A DNA stretch of 64,000 nucleotides from Streptomyces lavendofoliae. GTDB lineage: Bacteria > Actinomycetota > Actinomycetes > Streptomycetales > Streptomycetaceae. The stretch is from positions 186,001-250,000 of the forward strand of contig NZ_BMTP01000011.1 in assembly GCF_014649735.1 (NCBI RefSeq). Reading direction: 5' to 3'. The translations under genes were made by a program, and so were the position numbers. Shown here piece by piece: positions 53,921 to 62,718 of the stretch. How positions within the stretch are numbered: position 1 is the first letter of the stretch; every line of letters starts with the position of its first letter. The notes beneath the pieces are model-generated. The model worked only from the letters and a program-made list of their open reading frames with translations. It made no database searches and was not told the DNA's origin.

Positions 53921-54304
53921 TCACTCGCAGGGATAGCTGGTGATGCGGACGGTGTACGCCGAGGCGACCCAGCGGTTGGTGCCCACCTTGCGGAAGCCGT
54001 TGGTGGTGGACGCCGACGCGAGGATCGTGGAGCCGTTGGCGTAGGACCCGACGACCGAGTAGCCGGTGCCGGGACCGCTGCGGATCAGCAGACCGCCGCT
54101 GGCGTTGACCCTGTAGTAGCACTGGGTGGCGAGAACACCGGCCGGCGCGAGCTCCACGGGCGCGCCCGTCGTGCGGGCGGGTGCGGCGGCCTGGGCCGTG
54201 AGACCGCCGCCGAGGAGCGCGGCGGCGGACAGGGCCGCCACGGCCGCCGTGCGGGCGGCGGAGCGACGCGGTGACATGGTGCGGCGTGCTGCTGTGACGG
54301 TCAT
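53921..54304 (-). CDS. Secreted SH3b-domain protein
   Basis: A 127-residue exported protein. The N-terminus has an Arg-rich (Tat/Sec-like) start and a hydrophobic core AAVAALSAAALLGGGLTA with cleavage after QAAA. The mature part carries one bacterial SH3 domain: YYRVNASGGLLIRSGPGTGY, GSYANGSTILASASTTNGFR, WVASAYTVR. These domains bind peptidoglycan or related polymers outside the cell. ATG 54304 has AAGGAG about 9 bases upstream. It is a single-gene unit with a strong hairpin terminator downstream. Confidence 0.85.
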   Translation of the reverse strand: MTVTAARRTMSPRRSAARTAAVAALSAAALLGGGLTAQAAAPARTTGAPVELAPAGVLATQCYYRVNASGGLLIRSGPGTGYSVVGSYANGSTILASASTTNGFRKVGTNRWVASAYTVRITSYPCE

Positions 54305-54473
54305 GGAATCGATTCTCCTTGCGTCGTCGGTTCTGGGTGCGGAACACGTACGTAGGAGCAGGCCCGGGTCGGCCGAGCGGTGTCACCGCTCAAAGACACC
54401 GGAGCCGCGCACCCGGAGCCGCGCACGACGTTAGCGCCATCGGGGCGAAATCAGCCGCCTGACACGAGAACTC

Positions 54474-54511
54474 CCCAACCGGAACGGGGGAAGTGGCCCG
54501 TTCCGGTTGGG
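54474..54511 (-). terminator. Perfect 15-pair hairpin
   Basis: Arms CCCAACCGGAACGGG and CCCGTTCCGGTTGGG with an 8-base loop. It lies between the SH3b gene's start and decayed sequence to the right. On the minus strand it would end a transcript coming from 54512 upward. Confidence 0.7.
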
Positions 54512-55010
54512 CAGTCCGTAGGACGCTGAACCCCCGGGGACGCCCCCTTCAGGCGCCCGGACGGCGTCAGCGCTTGGCGCGCGAACTGGTGCGAGGTCGA
54601 ACACGTCTCCCGTTGACCAGGGCCAGCCGCACCGCGCCCCAGGGCCTACACGCACTCAAGTGCGATGCCGGGGGGCTGGAGCGGCGGCACCGCACTGGTG
54701 TGCGTGTAGGGACTGAGGTCTTGGGCGCCGTCCTCCGGTCGAACTACGTGGCTGCCGATGCGGGTTCGGTGAGGCGGTCCAGCCGTTCGTAGAGGGCCCC
54801 GAACGAGGCGGGCGCGGTTCTGGGCGCAGTGGGCGGTGCCCTGTATCGGTTGGGACAGGCGTCCGGCGGCTTCGCGGAGGATGACTTCGGCGAGGGCGCC
54901 GCGGCCTCACCAGCTCGTCGCTGAAGTGGTCATGAACTGCCAGGAGGTGCTCCGGTCAGCGGATAACGCGTCGCAACGCCAGACGGCGTGAGCCTGCGAG
55001 GCGGTGAGAC
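54512..55010. other. Decayed sequence, no intact gene
   Basis: On the minus strand fragments such as RGALAEVILREAAGRLSQPI (about 54910-54850) and YERLDRLTEPASAAT with a stop (about 54795-54748) look protein-like but are in different frames. They may be the end of one broken gene served by the hairpin at 54474. No family recognised. Confidence 0.35.
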
Positions 55011-55183
55011 AACGCCAAGGTGCTGGACAGGCGCGAAGAGCTGGTATCGGCGCAGGTGAAGATCACCCAACCCGGCGAGATCGCCCTGTATCTCCGGGCG
55101 TTCGAGCAGCCGCGGAGCATGGCGGTATACGGCGCCGAGGCTCGAGCGCTCATCGTCAGGGCCATCGACGCGCTGGGCTGAGA
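55011..55183 (+). pseudogene. DUF5753-type regulator C-terminal scrap
   Basis: The frame reads DNAKVLDRREELVSAQVKIT then LYLRAFEQPRSMAVYGAEAR and ALIVRAIDALG, ending at 55183. This is the C-terminal end of the Scr1/DUF5753 domain found behind helix-turn-helix regulators in Streptomyces. The DNA-binding part is missing. Confidence 0.5.
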
Positions 55184-56851
55184 ACGGCAAAGACGCCCCA
55201 TCCCGGCCCGTAGGCCGAGAGGGGGCAGAGGATCAGGGGGCTGGCGGCGCGCGGGGTCCGGCGTGAGGGGGCCGGGCGAAGGCGATGGGGACGGGGCGCC
55301 GTCCCCCGACGGCAGATCAGCGCGTCCGGGTCGTCGGCCGGTGTCTGAGCCAATCTGCCGTCAGCCCGGGCTCAGTTCCATTGCCGAGGCCGGTCCCGCT
55401 GGTCGGCGTGCCGCCGCGTTGCTGCCGGAAGTGCGGGCCTCGCCGGTCCGGACTAGATGTTGCCGCTGGTCCGCTGGTCCGCTGGTCCGCTGTGCCGCCG
55501 TCCGCCCTGTAGCCGCCCGCGGCCTGCCGCCGGCCCGCCGTGCCGTCGCCGGCTTGCCGCCGTCCGGTCCGCTGCTGCCGCGGTGCCGGCCCTGTCGCTG
55601 GCCCGGTGCAGCATGTGGTCCAGGTCCTCGCGCGGGTCCGTGCGGGTAAGGCTGTCTGACCGCCGCAATGAGACGAGGGCGGAGCCGGTACTCGTGAAAC
55701 CGCGACCGGCTTGTCCAGGAGCAATTCGACGCACTCGCCAATCTCGGCATGCGGGCTACCCGGGCAGCCCTAGCCGGGGCACGCCGTTCGTACGCAAACC
55801 TACGCTCCAAGGCACAGGGCAGGGCCGACGGCGCTGGTCCGGACAGAGCGCGGGCCACCACCGGGCTGTGCGCCGCGGCTCGGCTGTGCGGCGTCCGGGC
55901 CGGTTCCCGGCTGGCCCGCTGCCTGCTGGCGCGGGTCTCCGCCTGTATGCCGCAGCCGTGCCGTCATCGGTGCTGCCGGGTGGCCGCCGTGCTCCGCCGT
56001 CGCCAGGCCGTGTGCTGCACTGTGGCCCCCCGGGTCCGGCCGTGCTGCCGGGTCTCGCCGCTGCCGTCCCGCCGCCGCTTCCCGGCCGTGTGTCGTCAGT
56101 GCCCCGTGCCGTCGTTGTCCGGTCGCCGTTCCTGGCGCCGTCGGCGGGGCCGGGACGTGCGGTCGCCGTGCCGCTGAGCGGGAGGCGCAGTGACCTGTGA
56201 GCAAGCGCGCGTGCAGAAGTGCACTCAGGCCGCTCCGTAATGCGGCGCCCGCGCCGCCCACGGGCGGCGCCCGCTGCGCGCTCACCGGCGGTGCGTGGTG
56301 GACGGCGGCGCTCAATGCCGGTCCGCCGCCCGGCACGCTCGCCGGCTCGCGGCGCTGGGGACTTCGCCGGCGACGTCGCCGAACACGCCACCGGCCGCCC
56401 GCCACCTCCGACTTTGGCCGCCTGCCACCTTTACCGGGGCTGGCTCAACGCTGCTCGATCGCATGTGAGGTCACAGCGCGTCCGCCACGTTCGGCCACCG
56501 TCGGCCCTCGGTGGAGACATCTACCGGCCGACCGGCACGGACGAAGTCGCCGTACTCGTCCTGGACGACACCCGCGTTGACCCACCGGGCCCGGGACCGA
56601 TTCCCGGGGCCGGTGGGTGCTCTTCGGCGGACCAGCGCCTCGGCGGGCCGCCGGTCCTGCCCGGCCTCCCGCCTGGACCGTCTTCGCGCTGCGCCGCTCC
56701 GCCTGTGCCTGCGCTGGAGTCACATGCGTGGTGAGGGCGTCATGTCAGGCGTGGTGGTGGAACTTAACAGTGTGTGTGAGGCGTTAGCGGGGTGGTGCAC
56801 GATGATGCGTGTCCAACGAAGGACGACGTGGCAGAAGCTGAGGTGGCACGA
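55184..56851. other. Low-complexity, repeat-rich region without supported genes
   Basis: About 1.67 kb dominated by short CCG/CTG-type words. It includes a tandem CTGGTCCG(C) repeat near 55463-55490. All long frames are Arg/Pro/Ala/Cys-biased on both strands. One short stretch (RLVQEQFDALANLGMRATRA, about 55708-55767) looks protein-like but follows a stop codon. I cannot support a gene here. Confidence 0.5.
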
Positions 56852-57406
56852 GTGGCGATGTGGGATCGGATCAAGGACCAGGCGACCAGAGGTCTGCAGC
56901 AGGCCCAAGGGGGGCGCGGCGGCTCCGGCGGCCATGGGACATCCGGCGCACGGTCCGGGGGCAGTTCCAGGGCCGAGCTCGTGAGCGCGCTGAAGTCGCA
57001 GCTCACTTCACTGAAGACGGAGCTGAAGAGCGGCGCTTTCCGGGACGCCAGCATGGCCATGTGCGCGTTGGTGGCCGCCGCTGACGGACGGGTCGATCCG
57101 GCCGAGCGCCAGCACGTCGAGTCGCTCATCCTCAGCAACGACGTCCTTCAGAACTTCCCCGCCGAGCAGCTCCGCCAGCGTTTCAACAAGCACGTCGACC
57201 AGCTTTCGGCCGACTTCGTCATCGGGAAAGCGGCGGTGCTTCAGGATGTCGTCAAGGTGGCGAAGAAGCCCACCGAGGCACGGGCAGTCATCCAGACCGG
57301 CATCGTGGTCGCGGGTGCGGACGGCTTCATCGAGCCTGCCGAGGAGCAGATTATCCGCGAGGCGTGCGCTGCGCTTGGCCTTCCGGCGGCGGATTTCGGC
57401 ATCTGA
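56852..57406 (+). CDS. terB: TerB family tellurite-resistance protein
   Basis: A 184-residue soluble protein. After a Gly/Ser-rich insert (about residues 16-35) comes the TerB helical fold: LKSGAFRDASMAMCALVAAA, DGRVDPAERQHVESLILSND, VIQTGIVVAGADGFIEPAEE, with the two acidic metal-binding-like loops AADGRVDPAE and GADGFIEPAE. TerB proteins act with TerC/TerD-type proteins at the membrane in stress and tellurite response. No ter operon surrounds it here; the TerC protein of this window is 31 kb away. The start is GTG 56852 or ATG 56858. Confidence 0.88.
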   Translation: MAMWDRIKDQATRGLQQAQGGRGGSGGHGTSGARSGGSSRAELVSALKSQLTSLKTELKSGAFRDASMAMCALVAAADGRVDPAERQHVESLILSNDVLQNFPAEQLRQRFNKHVDQLSADFVIGKAAVLQDVVKVAKKPTEARAVIQTGIVVAGADGFIEPAEEQIIREACAALGLPAADFGI

Positions 57407-58129
57407 CCTGCTGACCGGGAAGACGATGCGTTCGGCGACCTCGACCGAACAGCTCGGGCATCCGCGGTTCGGCGCCGGCGAATTCGCGGGCGGCGTCGAC
57501 GCCTTCGGCCTGGACGGCCCGGAGGTGGGTGAAGGCGCTGATGGCCGTGTGCGGGGTCATCGGGGCGAGCCCGCGCAGACGGGTGAGCCGGTCGAGGTGG
57601 TTCCGGAACGGAGGGAGTACTCCACGACCGCAGCGACCCGGACGGCACCTTCGCCCTGCGACAGTCAACGACCCCGCAAAGGGCCAGGGGGAAAGACGGC
57701 TCGAGGCTAGATGTGGATGTCACGCTGGAGCAGGGCCGACGGCTCAGTCGGCCCGAAGTCGTCTGTGGTGGACCTGGCGCTCTCCGGTGGCGGCAGCGGT
57801 AAGAACATGCGGACGGACGGGTCAGGCGGTCTTCGCCGGCGGTGCGAGGAGGGACCCTCGCACGGACGATGCTGACCGCCTGCGCGGCGTGGGGGACACC
57901 AGACGGGTTTGGCGGGATCTTGGAGGACGGACGCCGTATCCCGTGTATCCATGGACGCAGATGGGGCCCATGGGAGGCTCTAGGGGAGGAGAGGCGCCGT
58001 ATCTGAGTTGCTGCGCCAGGAGGTCCTGGAGGTCGAGGTCGCGTTCGGGGTCTTCGTGGCTGTGGACGACGCACCTGCCCATCCCACCTACCCCGGTGTC
58101 GGGTTCATCGTCATACCCAATTGTCCTCG
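57407..58129. other. Decayed sequence, no intact gene
   Basis: About 720 bases. On the minus strand APMTPHTAISAFTHLRAVQA, EGVDAAREFAGAEPRMPELF (about 57560-57440) looks protein-like without start or family. Its first part shares a ~30-base block with 25703-25733 (GCTGATGGCC.TGTGCGGGGT), so both may derive from the same mobile gene. Confidence 0.35.
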
Positions 58130-58743
58130 GAGGCCGGCCATGAAGTGGGCGGCATCGGCGTGGCAGGCGTAGTCGCCGTTCCAGGCCGGCTCGCGCAGCC
58201 GGTCGATGACGGCGCGGCCTTGTTCTCCTCGCCTGGGACGGCGTGGTGGAACGCGAGGCCGAGGTCGAGGAGGGCTTCGACCGCGGTGATGCCGGTCTCC
58301 CGGATCTCGGTGCGCAGCGCGCGGGCCGCCTCGAGGCCGCGCAGGCTGCCCGCCTAGGCGACCAGCGCGGCGATCCTCAGCGTGCAGTTGGTGGCGCTCA
58401 GGTCGAGGTCGGCGAGGAGCTGCTCGGCGAGATGCAGCTTTTCATTCGCGGTGGCCGGGTCGGTGAGGGCGAGCACGAGAGCACGCTGCGCCTGGCTGGT
58501 GGCGCGCTCGCTCGCGATACCGCGCTGCTCGGCCTGGTCGCGTGGGGCGGCGCAGGCGGCGGCCGCGCGGTCCATGTCGCCGTGGGGCCACAGGACGTCG
58601 CCTTCGACGCGGTGCTGGCGGCTGACCCAGCCGAGGGTCTGGGTGGTGTCGTACGCGGTGGAGAAGTCGCCGGCGAGGCAGGCGATGTGGACTAGGCCGC
58701 GCCGTGCGGCGGGGGCGAGGCGGCCGCCGCCGTCGAGCTGCAC
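58130..58743 (-). pseudogene. TPR-type regulator C-terminal half with in-frame stop
   Basis: On the minus strand LVHIACLAGDFSTAYDTTQT, QHRVEGDVLWPHGDMDRAAA, EQRGIASERATSQAQRALVL and HLAEQLLADLDLSATNCTLR form helix pairs of a tetratricopeptide domain. A stop at 58354 interrupts it; the frame continues AGSLRGLEAARALRTEIRET, GITAVEALLDLGLAFHHAVP. It resembles the C-terminal part of large ATP-binding TPR or helix-turn-helix/TPR regulators. The N-terminal domains are missing. Confidence 0.55.
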
Positions 58744-58754
58744 CCCCCGGGGAA

Positions 58755-59108
58755 TCGACGGCCAGTCCGGCCGAGCAGCTTTACGTCCAGAATCTGAACG
58801 CGCTCTTCGATCGCACGGGCATGTCCCAAAGGGCCTGCGTCCAGAAGTACGCCTTCTGCCCCGCCTCGGTTTCCCGGTATCGCTCGGGGCAGGGATTCCC
58901 CTCCCGTCAATTCGCCTCCGCCATCCTCGACGCCCTCACGCTGACAGGTGCCCCGCTGAGCGCTCAGGCCCTGGCCCAGCTCGACGGCCAGCGGAGCGCG
59001 GCCATGCGTACGAGCGAGCTTCCAGCCGTCCGTCCAACCCGGCAACGGACCAGTGGCTGGATGTCAGGAGATAGTCTGACCAGCGGCCCATTGTGCAGTG
59101 CGATGTGA
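58755..59108 (+). CDS. Helix-turn-helix protein, probably truncated
   Basis: The frame reads ASPAEQLYVQNLNALFDRTG, MSQRACVQKYAFCPASVSRY, RSGQGFPSRQFASAILDALT. It is an XRE-like helix-turn-helix of a type that heads several Streptomyces proteins (YxxNLNALFxRTGMSQRxxAxK). The remaining ~45 residues are unlike a domain. No start with a ribosome site is seen at its head, and the frame opens inside debris, so it may be a remnant. A small gene follows 15 bases later on the same strand. Confidence 0.4.
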   Translation, partial: STASPAEQLYVQNLNALFDRTGMSQRACVQKYAFCPASVSRYRSGQGFPSRQFASAILDALTLTGAPLSAQALAQLDGQRSAAMRTSELPAVRPTRQRTSGWMSGDSLTSGPLCSAM

Positions 59109-59123
59109 GGCGGGTGTGCGGGG

Positions 59124-59441
59124 ATGAGCGGCACCCACGCCGACCTGGTGCGCCGGGTGCGGCACGAACTGCTGCGGTCAGGTTTCAGCCTGGCGGACGC
59201 AACGGATGCCGCGACGCCCGGCATGCGAGTGGTCCAGGTTCCGGCGGGAGCCATGGTGCGCTGGACCCCGTTGGGCGGGTCCGCCGAGCTGAGCGGGCCT
59301 CCCGACCACTTGGGTGAGAGCACGAGGTCGGCCGTGTCCACTGCGGTGAGGGCTGTCCTCACCGGGTGTGGCTATACCGTCATGGCCACCAGCGGGACGT
59401 TCGACCTCATCGTCCTCCCCCCTGCCCACATGGAGCCGTAG
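59124..59441 (+). CDS. Small hypothetical protein
   Basis: A 105-residue soluble protein (MSGTHADLVRRVRHELLRSG, GMRVVQVPAGAMVRWTPLGG, VRAVLTGCGYTVMATSGTFD). Composition and length look real, and it resembles small conserved Streptomyces proteins that follow regulators, without a known function. A GGTGTGCGGGG stretch before ATG 59124 can serve as a weak ribosome site. Confidence 0.6.
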   Translation: MSGTHADLVRRVRHELLRSGFSLADATDAATPGMRVVQVPAGAMVRWTPLGGSAELSGPPDHLGESTRSAVSTAVRAVLTGCGYTVMATSGTFDLIVLPPAHMEP

Positions 59442-59875
59442 CAGCCACCCGCAGGCCAGTACCGGCGCCGGGACGATGCACGACCCAGGGCCGGTCCACC
59501 TCCACTTGACCAGCGACCAGCGACACTCCCTGAGTGCCCCCCACGCCGACGCGACGCGCAACCGCATCGGCGGACAACTGCCGAACGGGAGGCGGTCCCG
59601 GGCAGCCCCTGTACTGCCTGTAAGGGCCGGCCGTTTCACGGTCGGCCCCAAGCGGTCAGGCGTCGATGCAGTCGGCGATCACGTCGAGCGTGGCGGCCGC
59701 GGTGGTCCCCATGAGCGGTCGAATCGTCGCGGGGCTCCGGGCGGCCAAGCCATGTGAGCCGTCCGACGGCGACAAGCTCACAGCCACACCCGGACCCCAC
59801 TGGGCCCGCCGATCTTGCGCACCACCGCCTCAGGTCCACGCTGGGAAAGGCGGAAGGGTGGAAAGGAGGACCAGC
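59442..59875. other. Intergenic, no gene seen
   Basis: About 430 bases between a small hypothetical gene and the convergent azlD-like gene. Frames are short and biased; no clear hairpin was found. Confidence 0.4.
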
Positions 59876-60193
59876 TCAGTACTGGCCGAGCAACGCGCGG
59901 GCGATGACGGTGGCCAGGACGGCAGAGACGACGGTGGTCATGAGGCTGGCCCTGAGGGCCAGCGCCACGACCGCGGCGGCCAGTCCGGCGAGCCGTGCGT
60001 CGAAACGGTACTCCTGGCCCGTGGTGAAGAGCTGCAGGACCACGAGGGCGGTGAGGATCGCGGGGGCCACCATGTGCAGGGTGCGCTGGGCGCGGCGCGA
60101 CGGCTTCCAGTCCCCGAGTAGCAAGGGGCCTGCGGCTCTGATGGCGATGGCGATGACGCCGAGAGCGACGACCAGGGTCCACTCGCCGGTCAT
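59876..60193 (-). CDS. azlD: AzlD family branched-chain amino-acid exporter subunit
   Basis: A 105-residue membrane protein with about four spans (WTLVVALGVIAIAIRAAGPL, MVAPAILTALVVLQLFTTG, AGLAAAVVALALRASLMTTV, VVSAVLATVIARALLG). Its length and RAxPLLL-like first span fit AzlD, the small partner of AzlC in branched-chain amino-acid export (AzlCD/YgaZH type). Its start overlaps the azlC stop by 4 bases, so the two are made together. Confidence 0.85.
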   Translation of the reverse strand: MTGEWTLVVALGVIAIAIRAAGPLLLGDWKPSRRAQRTLHMVAPAILTALVVLQLFTTGQEYRFDARLAGLAAAVVALALRASLMTTVVSAVLATVIARALLGQY

Positions 60194-60882
60194 TTGACGA
60201 GTCCGATCAGGCAGGCGCAACTGGCAACGGCGACGGGAACCCCCGGCGGGGCCACGGGTACGAGAGCGAGCGCGAGCGTGGCCGCCACGGCGGCCACCAC
60301 ACGCGTACGAGGCTCACCCAACTGCTTCCAGAGCAGAGCGAGGAAGATGGCGGGGCTCACCATGTCGAGGCCCCAGCGGCTGACATCGCCCGCGAAGCCG
60401 ACGCTGAGGGCGCCGAGGGCGGTCCCCGCGAACCACAGCACGTAAGCGGCGCTGCCCGACAGCAACAGCAGGCGGCGGTCGTAGCTGCCGTCCGGCCTGC
60501 GCGACAGGGCCCACGTCTCGTCGCCGAGGAGTTGCGCGTACGCGCCGCGCCGCCACCGGGATCCCCCGTAGGCTCCCATCGCCGCGATGGCCATCGGCAG
60601 ATACCGCAGGTTGAGCAGTGAACCGGTCAGGATCGCGCTTCCCACACCGCCGCCCGCGGCGATCACGCTGGCAGCTCCCATCTGGGCGGCGCCGCCGAAT
60701 GTGGTGAGCGACATGACCAGGGCCGCCGGGGTGGAGATGCCGGCCGCGCCGGCCACCGCGCCGAACGTCACTCCGAAGAGGAACGTCGCGGTCACGACCG
60801 ATGCGATGGCGGGCAGTTCCGCGCGAACCGACGCCGGAGGGGACGGGGATGGTGGGTCGGACGTGTGATCGGCGTCTTCCAT
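60190..60882 (-). CDS. azlC: AzlC family branched-chain amino-acid exporter
   Basis: A 230-residue membrane protein with 6-7 spans. TFLFGVTFGAVAGAAGISTP, MSLTTFGGAAQMGAASVIAA and the NLRYLPMAIAAM segment are AzlC hallmarks. With AzlD it exports Leu/Ile/Val or analogues, relieving toxic build-up. It is divergent from the cupin/dehydrogenase/NRPS genes across 212 bp, so in this setting it may move a building block or the product. ATG 60882 begins the family frame; the ribosome site is weak. Confidence 0.88.
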   Translation of the reverse strand: MEDADHTSDPPSPSPPASVRAELPAIASVVTATFLFGVTFGAVAGAAGISTPAALVMSLTTFGGAAQMGAASVIAAGGGVGSAILTGSLLNLRYLPMAIAAMGAYGGSRWRRGAYAQLLGDETWALSRRPDGSYDRRLLLLSGSAAYVLWFAGTALGALSVGFAGDVSRWGLDMVSPAIFLALLWKQLGEPRTRVVAAVAATLALALVPVAPPGVPVAVASCACLIGLVK

Positions 60883-61094
60883 GAGAATCCAATATACGGA
60901 ACACATCCGGGGATGCGAGTGAACTCGATATTCAGGCCGAAAGTCACCGTTGGCCGCTCTCCGGGTGTGCGGTGCGCCCAGTCGGTCCCACTGATTCTGT
61001 GCAACTGCCCATAGTTCGTCGGGTGCATCGCCCCTAGGGTGGCTGAGGAGACAGATTCCGTCCTCTGCCAACCCATTCCGTGGAGGAATCACCA

Positions 61095-61484
61095 GTGCTG
61101 ATCGACTGGGACAAAATGATGCCTACCGGAAGCCTGCGCGCCGGGGCGGTTCGGAGATTCGCCACCGGTCAGCAGATTTCCGTGGTGTACGTCGAGACGG
61201 ATCCACAAGCGCGGTTCGACGGGCGTCCGCATCGTCACCCCCACGAGCAGTGGGTCGTCGTCACTGCCGGCCTGCTCGGCATGACCTGTGACGACAACCG
61301 GTTCGAGCTGTCCGAAGGCGAAGTCGCCTTCCTTCCCGCGAATTCCTGGCACGCGGCGGTGGGCGTAGGGCCTTCCGGCGCCCGGTATCTGGAGTTTTCG
61401 GCGCCGCCCCGGCTCGACCTGCTGCCGGACAGTCTGGTTCCGGACGCCCTGGAATTTCCCCGCGAAGAGCGCAGGGACAGCTGA
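61095..61484 (+). CDS. Single-domain cupin
   Basis: A 129-residue small beta-barrel protein. Motif 1 is HRHPHEQWVVVTAGLLGM (three His plus Glu as metal ligands) and motif 2 GEVAFLPANSWHAA (last His). Such cupins bind iron, manganese or zinc and act as dioxygenases, isomerases or binding proteins. GGAGG lies 8 bases before GTG 61095, which decides the start over GTG 61080. It is the first of three co-directional genes ending in an NRPS, so a role in making or modifying the NRPS precursor is likely but unproven. Confidence 0.82.
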   Translation: MLIDWDKMMPTGSLRAGAVRRFATGQQISVVYVETDPQARFDGRPHRHPHEQWVVVTAGLLGMTCDDNRFELSEGEVAFLPANSWHAAVGVGPSGARYLEFSAPPRLDLLPDSLVPDALEFPREERRDS

Positions 61485-61542
61485 TTCAGCGAGACCCGAC
61501 ATACCGCTACATCGTGAGCGATCAGCAGTGAAGGAGAATTCC

Positions 61543-62697
61543 TTGCCTGTCGAAATACATCAAGTGCGCACCGACGTCGCGGACGCATGGGTGGCATGGG
61601 ACGGGGATCCGTCGAAGGACTACGCCTACGGTGGTTGCCGGCTGGTCGGCTGGCGGACCGGATATGAGGACGCCGTCGGCATGCTGTGCGCGCTGATGCG
61701 CAATGAAAGCGGCTACAAGAACGCGCTGATAAATCTGGCCGTCGAGGAAGGCGCGCTGGACGACCTCTCCGACGCCCTGCCGCCCGGCTTCGCCCGTGCG
61801 CGTGTCGGCGGCGGCCGCTGCATCATCCGGCCGGCGAGCGCCGCGGTGGCGGCGGTACTGGAGGAGCCGGAACACCCGGACTTCCGTGACACCATCCTCA
61901 GGATCTTCGAACCGCTCGGTGAACTCCTCAACTCGCTGGACGGCAAGGTCAAGCTCACTCCGGACTTCGGCAAGTTCGCGGGCGTGTCGGACCTCCTGTA
62001 CGAGTTCACCCCGCACGTGCTCGGCATTCACTGCGACTCCGGTGGCTGTGGAGGAAAGGCCAGTTACTCCGCGACGGGTGTCACGGCGGCGTACGAGACG
62101 CTCGAGTTCGAAGGCCTGATCAAGAGTTCACAGGTGACCCTCATCGGCTCGGCCGGCGCCATGGGCACGACGGTGCTCGCGGACCTCATTGACCGCACCG
62201 ACCGTGACCTGACGGTCTGCGACCTGAAGTACGACGACGGGTCCGCGCAGCCGCCCGCCGAAGTGCCCCGTCTCACCTCGGTCCCGGACCGGTTCCCCGA
62301 CGAGGCGCTGTCCCGTTCCAGCACGGTGATCGCGACGACCTGGGGCCACGAGCTCCAACGTTCGAACCACAGTCTGCTGCAGCCGGGCACCGTCCTGCTC
62401 CTCGCGCACAACCTGGCCATCCCCACCGGAGTCGAGGGCATCGAACTGATGCGCCAGGTGTCGCGGCCCGACATTCTCGTCGTGCCGGGACAGACCCTCA
62501 CCTTCGGCGGGGCGCTCACCTCGCGACTCGAATGGTTCTCGCGACAGGCGGGGATCACGGCCTTCGACAAGCCGTTGGCCCATCAGGTGGTGCGCAGGGT
62601 GGCCGGCCACTGGGCCCGCCGGCTGACCCGCCGTACGAACGGCCATGGAAATCCTTACGAGGAACTGGTCGCCACCTGTGAGCCCTTGGTCGCCTGA
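61543..62697 (+). CDS. Atypical Glu/Leu/Phe/Val-dehydrogenase-like protein
   Basis: A 384-residue protein with the amino-acid dehydrogenase layout: YAYGGCRLVGWRTGYEDAVG, GYKNALINLAVEEG (Lys59), GGGRCIIRP (89-97), SYSATGVTAAYETL, and a Rossmann motif LIGSAGAMGTTVLADL (about 197). In Leu/Phe dehydrogenases the GGG is followed by the catalytic Lys; here it is Arg92, and the spacing from Lys59 is longer. It may therefore bind an amino or imino acid without normal oxidative deamination. TTG 61543 has AAGGAG at 6 bases, so the GTG at 61528 is less likely. It lies between a cupin and an NRPS. Confidence 0.7.
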   Translation: MPVEIHQVRTDVADAWVAWDGDPSKDYAYGGCRLVGWRTGYEDAVGMLCALMRNESGYKNALINLAVEEGALDDLSDALPPGFARARVGGGRCIIRPASAAVAAVLEEPEHPDFRDTILRIFEPLGELLNSLDGKVKLTPDFGKFAGVSDLLYEFTPHVLGIHCDSGGCGGKASYSATGVTAAYETLEFEGLIKSSQVTLIGSAGAMGTTVLADLIDRTDRDLTVCDLKYDDGSAQPPAEVPRLTSVPDRFPDEALSRSSTVIATTWGHELQRSNHSLLQPGTVLLLAHNLAIPTGVEGIELMRQVSRPDILVVPGQTLTFGGALTSRLEWFSRQAGITAFDKPLAHQVVRRVAGHWARRLTRRTNGHGNPYEELVATCEPLVA

Positions 62698-62718
62698 ATG
62701 GAAAGGGCCGAGACCACC

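Noticed and set aside
55285..56734. Several 75-250-codon frames on both strands
   Set aside because: All are compositionally biased (Arg, Pro, Ala, Cys) with no ribosome site, domain or conserved neighbour.
61528..61542. GTG 61528 as the start of the dehydrogenase-like gene
   Set aside because: The clear AAGGAG site (61531-61536) lies inside such a start; it fits TTG 61543 at 6 bases.
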